21,844 nucleotides of DNA. It comes from a virus. The DNA lies in the IMG/VR virus record IMGVR_UViG_3300028191_000010, positions 1 to 21,844 of that record; one strand, 5' to 3'. A program made the position numbers and the translations under genes. Below are positions 13,227 through 19,786 of this stretch, in pieces. How positions within the stretch are numbered: the stretch's first letter is position 1; each line of letters begins with the position of its first letter. The notes beneath the pieces are model-generated. The model had not been told where the DNA came from. It did no database searches and worked only from the letters and a program-made list of their open reading frames with translations.

Positions 13227-13277
13227 AATCTAATCCGCAGATGAAACCAGTTTGAAAATGTGCGGGTTAGATTTTAA
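13227..13277 (+). terminator. Terminator-like hairpin before the DNRLRE gene
   Basis: AATCTAATCCGCA (13227-13239) pairs with TGCGGGTTAGATT (13261-13273): 13 pairs with one G-U and a 21-nt loop. TTAATTT follows. It begins 2 nt after the stop at 13223-13225, and the next ATG is only 14 nt past the stem. It could equally be an mRNA leader or 3'-stabilising fold, because the U-tract is weak. Confidence 0.5.
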
Positions 13278-13287
13278 TTTATAAGTT

Positions 13288-14976
13288 ATGGAATATCTTG
13301 GTCAAGATTATCTTAAAAAACGCATAAGGGATAATCAGAAGTTTTTATTAAGACTTCTTCATCTTCATATTGGAAATTATTATCCTTTGAGAAAATGGTT
13401 AGGGATTGATTATAAGGAAAAAATTGATGACATAACCCATTTATCATTTGGCTTTAACACAAAACATTTTCCGATGCAACAATCCCGCACTTATCAGCAC
13501 CCAGACTTAGGATACAAGCTCAATTTAGTTTTAGACAAGATACCACAATTAGCCTTACTCCCAGCTCTTTTACAACCTGCTTATGGATTAGGAGCTTTGG
13601 CATTTTTCTTTTTGACAACTACTACTTATCAGCCATCTACAAAGGATACTTATTTAGATGTAGGTGCTCCTAATACAAACTATGGAAATGATACTGGATT
13701 GATAATTTTGGTAACAAGTTATGCTCGTCAAAAGAATATTCTGCTTCACTTTGATACTTCTGACATTCCAAATGGTGCTATATTTTCTCAAGGAGATGTT
13801 GGTTTATATATGTATTCTTGGAATGGTCAGACTTTCCCATTTTTCTTAAATCGTCTGACTCAAACTGCTTGGGTAGAAACTCAAGCTACTTGGAATATTT
13901 ATTCAACTGGAAATAATTGGGCTTCTGCTGGGGGTGATTATACTGAAACTAATAGAGGAACATCCCCGACTCTTTCAACGCCTCCGTTATGGATAACTAT
14001 ATCCGCCTGTCAACTTATTCAAGATTGTTATAATAATCAGTCTAAACACGTTCATATTTTAGGATGTGGAAATACGGCTAATCTAACACAAGCTCGTTAT
14101 TTCTATTCCCGTGAATATGCTGACACCTCTCTCAGACCCAAACTAACAGTTACTTATACAGTTCCTACTACATATTATAAAACTCTTGCTGCTACTGAAG
14201 TATCAAGTATTGATTTATCTAAAATTGCATCTTTCTATAAAATCTTAGCCGTAGTAGAAAGCAGTGTTATAAATTTTAAGAAAGGATTTTCCAAAACATT
14301 AGCAGTCATAGAAACGAGTATTGCGAGCTTGAAAAAAGGATTGTTTAAATCTTTAAATGTGATAGAAGTAAGCATTCCTTATTTGTTAGCACAGAAAGTT
14401 TTGGGGAAATTATTATCAGTAGTAGAAAACTCTATTATTGCTCTTTCAAAACTTTCAAAAAAAATCCTATCAGTCATAGTCACAACAATTCCAGTTATTT
14501 CTTTGTTCAAATCTTTCTATCGGACTTTATTGGTGATAGAAAGTAGTGGTGTTAGTTTAATAAAAGGAATGTTTAAAAGCGTTGCAGTTTCGGCAGTAGC
14601 GATTAGTGCTGTAAGTTTAGTAAAAACATTTTATAGAACATTAGCCACGACAGAGATTTCAATTCCAAGTTTAAGTAAAATATTCAGTTATTTTAGAAGT
14701 TTGCCAGTAGTAGAAAATAGCATTGCGGTTTTATCAAAAATCTCTTCAATTTTCAAAACATTATCAGTGACGGAAATCTCGGTAGCCACTATGTCTTGGA
14801 CCAGAAAGATTCCTTTGTTAGCAACTGCTATATCCATTTCTACAATTTCAAGACTGAAGACATTTTATAGAACATTAGTGGCAACGGTGATAACGATAGT
14901 CAAATTAAAAGTGCCAACGCATTACTGGGATAAATTTACTCAACAAAACGATGATTACCACGATAAATATAATTAA
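13288..14976 (+). CDS. DNRLRE-domain host-contact protein with ~13 tandem repeats
   Basis: A 562-residue protein. Residues 1-105 are a helical region with a hydrophobic stretch (LALLPALLQPAYGLGALAFFFL, about 88-109). Residues 113-292 form a DNRLRE/CBM96-like beta domain: DTYLDVGAPNTNYGNDTGLIIL, NILLHFDTSDIPNGAIF, AWVETQATWNIY, ADTSLRPKLTVTY. Such domains occur in surface-attached and carbohydrate-binding proteins. Residues 296-540 are about 13 repeats of 18-20 residues (FYRTLxVxExSIxxLSK). The end WDKFTQQNDDYHDKYN is a YxDKY-type cap. It is less purine-rich than its neighbours in the DNRLRE part, hinting at separate origin. Most likely a tail-associated adhesin or receptor-binding protein, though the place before the adaptor gene is unusual for one. 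Confidence 0.65.
   Translation: MEYLGQDYLKKRIRDNQKFLLRLLHLHIGNYYPLRKWLGIDYKEKIDDITHLSFGFNTKHFPMQQSRTYQHPDLGYKLNLVLDKIPQLALLPALLQPAYGLGALAFFFLTTTTYQPSTKDTYLDVGAPNTNYGNDTGLIILVTSYARQKNILLHFDTSDIPNGAIFSQGDVGLYMYSWNGQTFPFFLNRLTQTAWVETQATWNIYSTGNNWASAGGDYTETNRGTSPTLSTPPLWITISACQLIQDCYNNQSKHVHILGCGNTANLTQARYFYSREYADTSLRPKLTVTYTVPTTYYKTLAATEVSSIDLSKIASFYKILAVVESSVINFKKGFSKTLAVIETSIASLKKGLFKSLNVIEVSIPYLLAQKVLGKLLSVVENSIIALSKLSKKILSVIVTTIPVISLFKSFYRTLLVIESSGVSLIKGMFKSVAVSAVAISAVSLVKTFYRTLATTEISIPSLSKIFSYFRSLPVVENSIAVLSKISSIFKTLSVTEISVATMSWTRKIPLLATAISISTISRLKTFYRTLVATVITIVKLKVPTHYWDKFTQQNDDYHDKYN
14173..14907 (+). repeat. Tandem coding repeats, ~57-60 nt units
   Basis: About 13 diverged units encode the consensus F-Y-(K/R)-T-L-x-V-x-E-x-S-I-x-x-L-S-K-x. 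Most copies have drifted, but ACATTTTATAGAACATTAG occurs exactly twice (near 14628 and 14870). This points to past duplication or exchange between units. The repeats are rich in Ser, Ile, Leu, Val and Thr, with a lysine or arginine near each unit border. Confidence 0.8.
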
Positions 14977-14991
14977 ACTAAATAAAAACCT

Positions 14992-15657
14992 ATGAAACTT
15001 ACAGAATTTTTAACAGCTCTTAATGATAGAATAGCCGCCGCAAAGGTGAGCGGATTTTGGACCACCGCGCAGAAAGAACAATGGATTTATGAAGCGATAG
15101 TAAGGGTTTGTAGTTTTAGGAGATGGAAAGGATTAGAATTAGCAAGATCCACTGCGACAAAGATAGATCAAGAATATTATGATTACCCTGATAATTTAAG
15201 TATAGACAGTATTTATTATATGGAAGTAGATGGGGGAAAATATATAAAGAAAAGTTGGAGTGAGTATCAAGCACTTAAAGCAAACGAAAGTACTGATCAG
15301 ATATTTACATCACACAATGGATTTTATTTTATTAATCCAATTCCTTCTGAGGCAGGATTAACCATAGATATTTGGGGGATTAAAAAGCCAGTGGAATTAG
15401 TAGAATGGAAGGCTGCTGCAGATGATTCAATACTTTCAGAGAAGTTTGATCAATCAGTAATCAAATTAGCTTTAGCATCCTGTCTACAAAAGACAGGAAA
15501 ATACAACGAAGCATCAGCTGAGATAGCAGAGGTGGAAGCATCAAGGAATCCTATGGTCGAAGGATCCGGAGGATTGTTGGCTAAACTAGCCGACAGTGAA
15601 GAAGATGAAGAGCCGAAAGGATATATAGGTAGAGCTATAAGCACAAGATTTTCATAA
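14992..15657 (+). CDS. Head-tail adaptor protein (SU10-like)
   Basis: A 221-residue protein. The start MKLTEFLTALNDRIAAAKVSGFWTTAQKEQWIYEAIVRVCSFRRWKGLE matches the helical N-terminus of podovirus-like adaptor/gp6-type connectors, which bind under the portal. A small beta part follows (YYDYPDNLSIDSIYYMEVDGGKYIKKSWSEYQAL; NGFYFINPIPSEAGLTIDIWGIKKPVEL). Then come the paired helices typical of the family (SEKFDQSVIKLALASCLQKTGKYNEASAEIAEVEA). The acidic tail ends GYIGRAISTRFS. This is consistent with the SU10-type capsid. It ends one nt before the next start. Confidence 0.7.
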   Translation: MKLTEFLTALNDRIAAAKVSGFWTTAQKEQWIYEAIVRVCSFRRWKGLELARSTATKIDQEYYDYPDNLSIDSIYYMEVDGGKYIKKSWSEYQALKANESTDQIFTSHNGFYFINPIPSEAGLTIDIWGIKKPVELVEWKAAADDSILSEKFDQSVIKLALASCLQKTGKYNEASAEIAEVEASRNPMVEGSGGLLAKLADSEEDEEPKGYIGRAISTRFS

Positions 15658-15658
15658 T

Positions 15659-17044
15659 ATGGCAGAATTAAATTCTTATACAATTAATAACTTTGCAGGA
15701 GGATTATCAGATGAGGAGAAACGAGGAGTACCTGGTAGTTTTAGGAATGGATTTAATTTAGATATCCATAGGAAAGGAGTAAATATATTATCCTGTAACC
15801 AGAAGCTAAAAAAGATTAGTGTGAGTGTAGTGGTAGATTTGATTATTAAGATTATTCCAGTTAGCGCTACAACATCTTATGGATTTGGGAATGCCGGGAA
15901 TGTTTATAAGATAGTTACCGAGACAGTCACCAAGATTTATACCGATCCTAATGGAGCGATTTTAGATGCAGATTATTTTTATGGGTATCTTTACTGGACC
16001 ACAGCCACAAAATTGGGTAGATGTATTGAAACTTCTGCCAACTGGACCGCTGATGCAGCGCCAAGCTGGAAGGCACTAAATTCTTCAAGTTATCATCCAA
16101 TATTTGTTGTTCCTAAAAGCGATTTAATGAGTATTGGAAATGGAAGATATATAGCAAATTTAAGTGCTACAGAAGTATGGAATGACGAAGCATTAGATTT
16201 ATTCTATGGTTGGGAAGTAAGATGCTTGACATTAAAAAAACCAAAGCTTCTAATCGGGGCGAAAGATAGTAAAAAAGCGGAATTATTTGATTGGGATTTA
16301 ATCTCTGAATCTTATGATCCAATAGAGGGATGGGAGGAAAGAGATATTATTGCATTTTTAAAAGCAATAGGGACAACTTATATATTTACACCAACATTGA
16401 TTTATTGGTTTAGTGAAGGATTGGTAGACGTGGCAAAAGAATTGCCGTCAGAAATAAAGCAAGGGGCCATAGATATCTGGAAAGGGAAAGTATTATTTGG
16501 GGCGACAAACGGAGTTTATTCTTATCATAAGAAGAACAAGAATTATCCGTTGGCACTTAATCTTGAATATACACCATCACCGATCACTATTGCCAATTTT
16601 GATTCAAAAAGTATAGAGATCGGAGCAATTTTGGGAAGCGGAGATAATCTTTATGTAGCATGGAAAGATGGAGCGACTTATGGATTGGACAATATTGATT
16701 CAAGTAATAAAGCTGAAGCGGTCTATGAGGGATTATCGTTTGATGCTCAGAATCCATTTGTAGATAAGTTATTTAGATTTATTAAAATTGTGACGAATCC
16801 TTTACCTGAAGATTGCTCAGTAAAAGTTAAATACAGAATGAATGGAGGATCAGAATGGATAGAAACTAAAATGGCAGAAGGTGATGCGGAATCATTTACA
16901 GATGTGGGAGAAACAAAGGCAATATTTCAGATAGAAGGGCAGGGGGAAATTTACGAAGTTAGGATAGAATTATATCCAAAAGTGAACACTACACCAGAGA
17001 TTCTATCAATTAATTCTTATTTCTCGGGAGATAATATTTATTAA
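15659..17044 (+). CDS. Probable tail nozzle/beta-propeller tail protein
   Basis: A 461-residue protein. The opening NSYTINNFAGGLSDEEKRGVPGSFRNGFNLDIHRKGVNILSCNQKLKK is a pattern I associate with phage tail proteins (f.gGls.....g..gsf.n..nlDi). Repeated four-stranded blades seem to follow (YIFTPTLIYWFSEGLVDV, GKVLFGATNGVYSYH, DNLYVAWKDGATYGLD), suggesting a beta-propeller. The C-terminus (CSVKVKYRMNGGSEWIETKM...YEVRIELYPKVNTTPEILSI) is a beta-sandwich. In SU10-like phages the nozzle after the adaptor is propeller-like, so that is the best guess. Spacing is tight: TAATATG at the start and TTAAAATG at the end. Confidence 0.6.
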   Translation: MAELNSYTINNFAGGLSDEEKRGVPGSFRNGFNLDIHRKGVNILSCNQKLKKISVSVVVDLIIKIIPVSATTSYGFGNAGNVYKIVTETVTKIYTDPNGAILDADYFYGYLYWTTATKLGRCIETSANWTADAAPSWKALNSSSYHPIFVVPKSDLMSIGNGRYIANLSATEVWNDEALDLFYGWEVRCLTLKKPKLLIGAKDSKKAELFDWDLISESYDPIEGWEERDIIAFLKAIGTTYIFTPTLIYWFSEGLVDVAKELPSEIKQGAIDIWKGKVLFGATNGVYSYHKKNKNYPLALNLEYTPSPITIANFDSKSIEIGAILGSGDNLYVAWKDGATYGLDNIDSSNKAEAVYEGLSFDAQNPFVDKLFRFIKIVTNPLPEDCSVKVKYRMNGGSEWIETKMAEGDAESFTDVGETKAIFQIEGQGEIYEVRIELYPKVNTTPEILSINSYFSGDNIY

Positions 17045-17045
17045 A

Positions 17046-18359
17046 ATGCCACAAGAACAAACATTAATTGAGGATGATAAAATAAAGATTTTCTATAATC
17101 AGGAGATGGAGGATTTACCATTTCCTGAGAAGCAGGGTTATAGTTTTTTGGTAGAGAAGCCGACAAGTTTGGAAGATATTAATAAGGCAGAAGGAACAAA
17201 ATTAGGAAATGCATTAGATAAAACAGTTGATACTTCTGATGATTTGTCACAAGGAGCAACGAATAAATATTTGTTAGATTTAGCGGTAACCGAATTAAAA
17301 TTAGCCACAGGAGCGGTGACAAATGCGAAGATAGCGGTTAATGCAATTCAAGGGGATGTAATAGCGGCAGGAGCCATCACAGAAACTAAGATAGGAACTA
17401 ATGCCATTTCATCGGGAAAGATAGCGGCTGGAGCGATTATAGCGGGGAAAATAGCAGCAGGTGTGATCACAGCAACAGAAATAGCGGCAGGAGCAATAAC
17501 TAGTACAAAGATTTATGCAGGAGCAGTAACTTCAGATAAAATTACTGTTTCTCAGTTATCGGCCATCTCGGCAAATATTGGAGAAGTAACAGCTGGAAAA
17601 ATAACAGGATTAACAATAAGGACAGCTGCATCAGGACAAAGAATAGCTTTAGAAGGAGCAGGAGGTGAACTAGGATTTCCCCACGAAATTCTTGTATATC
17701 CAGCTTCTGGAAATCCATTGGAAATTTTTGGTGGGGCGGACGCTTTTTATGTCAAAGCAAATTTAGCAGTAAAACCGATATCTTTTGAAAACTTATCCGG
17801 ATATGGAGCTTTTCAGATAAATGAAATATCAGTTAGGTCGAGAGATGTCCTTCCGTATTCAACAGGGGAAGATTTGGGAGGGAGTGCATCTGCTAATAGG
17901 TGGGCAAATGTTTATGCGATTGCTGGTAATTTTAGTGGAAATGTGACAGTAGGTGGATATGTTTATTCAACAAATATCCTTCGTTCAGATACATCTGTCT
18001 TAGCGCCAGCATTTTCTGCTTATGGAGGAGGGAAAGCAAATTTTACTGGAAATTTTACAGCTTGCCCATTACCTATTTCAATAAGTTCAGCACTCGAAAA
18101 AATTGGTAATCCAAAACCTACTCCATATGAAAAATTAAAAGATAAAAGATTTGCTGAAAGAGATATCGATAGAAAGGATATGGGCATTGAAAGAATGTAT
18201 TATGATATTAAACAGGTTCCGAAAGAATGCCGATTTATTAATTCTAAAGGTAAAGATGATATAGAAATATCAAGAACGGTTGGTTTTTTGTATCAGTGTG
18301 TCGTTGAATTAAATAATAAAATGAAATCTTTTGAGCAAAAGGTCGATTCAATAAAATAA
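17046..18359 (+). CDS. Tail fibre with decapeptide repeats and degenerate chaperone-like end
   Basis: A 437-residue protein. The N-terminus (about 1-80) likely anchors to the tail. Residues 81-190 are eleven 10-residue repeats (ITxxKIAAGA), typical of trimeric fibre shafts. ISANIGEVTAGKITGLTI follows, then a beta region and NRWANVYAIAGNFSGNVTVGGYVYS, usually found just before intramolecular chaperone (peptidase S74) domains. The C-terminus (YEKLKDKRFAERDIDRKDMGIERMYYDIKQ...RTVGFLYQCVVELNNKMKSFEQKVDSI) ends with the VxELNxKxxxxE helix of S74-type chaperones. However, it lacks the clear S-D-x-R-x-K-x-x-I start, so cleavage is doubtful. Role: host recognition. Confidence 0.75.
   Translation: MPQEQTLIEDDKIKIFYNQEMEDLPFPEKQGYSFLVEKPTSLEDINKAEGTKLGNALDKTVDTSDDLSQGATNKYLLDLAVTELKLATGAVTNAKIAVNAIQGDVIAAGAITETKIGTNAISSGKIAAGAIIAGKIAAGVITATEIAAGAITSTKIYAGAVTSDKITVSQLSAISANIGEVTAGKITGLTIRTAASGQRIALEGAGGELGFPHEILVYPASGNPLEIFGGADAFYVKANLAVKPISFENLSGYGAFQINEISVRSRDVLPYSTGEDLGGSASANRWANVYAIAGNFSGNVTVGGYVYSTNILRSDTSVLAPAFSAYGGGKANFTGNFTACPLPISISSALEKIGNPKPTPYEKLKDKRFAERDIDRKDMGIERMYYDIKQVPKECRFINSKGKDDIEISRTVGFLYQCVVELNNKMKSFEQKVDSIK
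17286..17615 (+). repeat. Eleven 30-nt coding repeats in the tail-fibre shaft
   Basis: Units of exactly 10 codons, consensus (I/V)-T-x-x-K-I-A-A-G-A. At DNA level ATAGCGGCAGGAGC recurs (near 17360 and 17481) with close variants. The first and last two units are the most diverged. Confidence 0.75.
18341..18346 (+). promoter_or_regulatory. GGTCGA motif at the fibre 3' end
   Basis: Read as AAG GTC GAT inside the fibre gene's last codons, 22 nt before the ATG at 18369. AAGGTCGATTCAAT also occurs at 2581-2594. Confidence 0.5.
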
Positions 18360-18368
18360 ATTAAAGCA

Positions 18369-18596
18369 ATGTTCGAAAAAAGATTAAACAAAAAAGACTT
18401 AGAAGAGTTAAGAAAAAGGAGTGAAATAGTAAATCAATATCGATTGACAATTGAAGCATTAGAACTTCAAACTCAGATCTATATTCAAAAGCTTCTTCCA
18501 AAATATGGGATAGACATGAATAAGAATTATGAGATAGATTTTGAATCAGGGAAGATATCTGTTATCAAAGAAAAACCAATTAAAACAGAGAAATAA
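18369..18596 (+). CDS. Small phage protein, unknown function
   Basis: A 75-residue protein. The long N-terminal helix is LNKKDLEELRKRSEIVNQYRLTIEALELQTQIYIQKLLPKYG. The C-terminal hairpin NYEIDFESGKISVIKE resembles small host- or phage-encoded helix-plus-beta-hairpin proteins. No catalytic motif. It lies between the fibre gene and the next gene (one nt gap), so it may be a fibre-assembly chaperone, but that is only positional inference. Confidence 0.5.
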   Translation: MFEKRLNKKDLEELRKRSEIVNQYRLTIEALELQTQIYIQKLLPKYGIDMNKNYEIDFESGKISVIKEKPIKTEK

Positions 18597-18597
18597 C

Positions 18598-19764
18598 ATG
18601 CCTACATTAGAAGACTACTTAAAACAGAATACAGGATATACTCCACCAGCAGGTTCTTTGGCTGAGCTTTTAGCAAATCAGAAAACCAAAACCCCTGCCA
18701 AAACAGTGATAGGGCAATATGGAGGTACAGCAGCATCGCCAATAAAAATGAATGTTTATTCTGATGGTTCACAATCACCAGCAGGAAGCGGTGATTATGT
18801 TGTTCCTGCAGCCGCACCAGTCGCACCAGTTCAACCGGGTGGAGTACCATCAGCTAATCTTACACCAGAACAAATACAAGCAGGATACAGCAATATTCCT
18901 GGTCCATATAATCCAGTTACAGGAGAGTTAAATATTCCGGCTGGAGCAGGGGTAGGGGCAGGAGTTGGTGAAGTACCGGCAACGCAAGATTATTCGGCCA
19001 TGTGGCAGACTGAATATGATAAGTCAGGAATGGAAGATATTAAAACCCAAATATCTGGGGTTGATACAGATATCACAAACAGAAAGGCAGCGAGGGACCA
19101 GTCATTATTAGACGAGAAAGGTAAACCAATTCCTCAGTGGATGATCACTGGTAGGAAGGCATTGGAAATAGAAGCGGCCACAGGAGATTTAAATAGACTA
19201 ATAGATAAAAGGAATACTTTGGCGGAACAATACAATACCGGTATAGGAGAAGTAGAAAGAAAAGTTAGTTATGCAATAAGTTATTCTCAGGAGATGCAAA
19301 GACAATTAGAATCTACCAGAGGATATGGACTTGAAGAAAAACTATATGAATTAAGAAAGACAGAAGCGGAAAAACCTGAAGCGCCAAAAACATCGAGTAT
19401 CACTTATGAATCTGGAGGAAGACAGTATTTAAGAACCTATAATTCAGTGACAGGGGAAACAATTAAGATAGAAGATTTAGGACCAATACAACCGAAAGAT
19501 GTTGCGGCTGGAAAATATAATGCACAAGCTTATGTGGATGCTATTATGGCAGGACAATTTTGGACTACAGATATGGATAAAAATAATAAAGTTATTGATG
19601 TCATTGATTGGACTAAAATCCCTGCGGAAATTAGAGATGAAGTTTATGAAGGATTAGTGGCAGCTCAAGCAGCAGGAACAGAGAAACCTGGAACTCCAGC
19701 AACTCCAGCAGCACAAGGGGGAACATGGTGGGAAAAACTTCTTGGAATTAAGCCTTGGTTTTAG
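18598..19764 (+). CDS. Pro/Ala/Gly-rich virion-associated protein, unknown function
   Basis: A 388-residue protein. I choose the start ATGCC at 18598, one nt after the previous stop, over an ATG at 18541 that would overlap. The first 25 residues (MPTLEDYLKQNTGYTPPAGSLAELL) may be a docking peptide. Residues 30-135 are low-complexity with AAAPVAPVQPGGVP and PAGAGVGAGVGEVP. Residues 140-265 are helical (DIKTQISGVDTDITNRKAARDQSLL; GDLNRLIDKRNTLAEQYNTGIGEVERKV). A small beta part (SSITYESGGRQYLRTYNSVTGETIKIEDLG) precedes YNAQAYVDAIMAGQFW, and the end is a Trp-rich GGTWWEKLLGIKPWF. Possibly an internal or ejected virion protein, given the neighbour downstream. Confidence 0.5.
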   Translation: MPTLEDYLKQNTGYTPPAGSLAELLANQKTKTPAKTVIGQYGGTAASPIKMNVYSDGSQSPAGSGDYVVPAAAPVAPVQPGGVPSANLTPEQIQAGYSNIPGPYNPVTGELNIPAGAGVGAGVGEVPATQDYSAMWQTEYDKSGMEDIKTQISGVDTDITNRKAARDQSLLDEKGKPIPQWMITGRKALEIEAATGDLNRLIDKRNTLAEQYNTGIGEVERKVSYAISYSQEMQRQLESTRGYGLEEKLYELRKTEAEKPEAPKTSSITYESGGRQYLRTYNSVTGETIKIEDLGPIQPKDVAAGKYNAQAYVDAIMAGQFWTTDMDKNNKVIDVIDWTKIPAEIRDEVYEGLVAAQAAGTEKPGTPATPAAQGGTWWEKLLGIKPWF

Positions 19765-19786
19765 AAAATAATAAAATATCTTCCAT

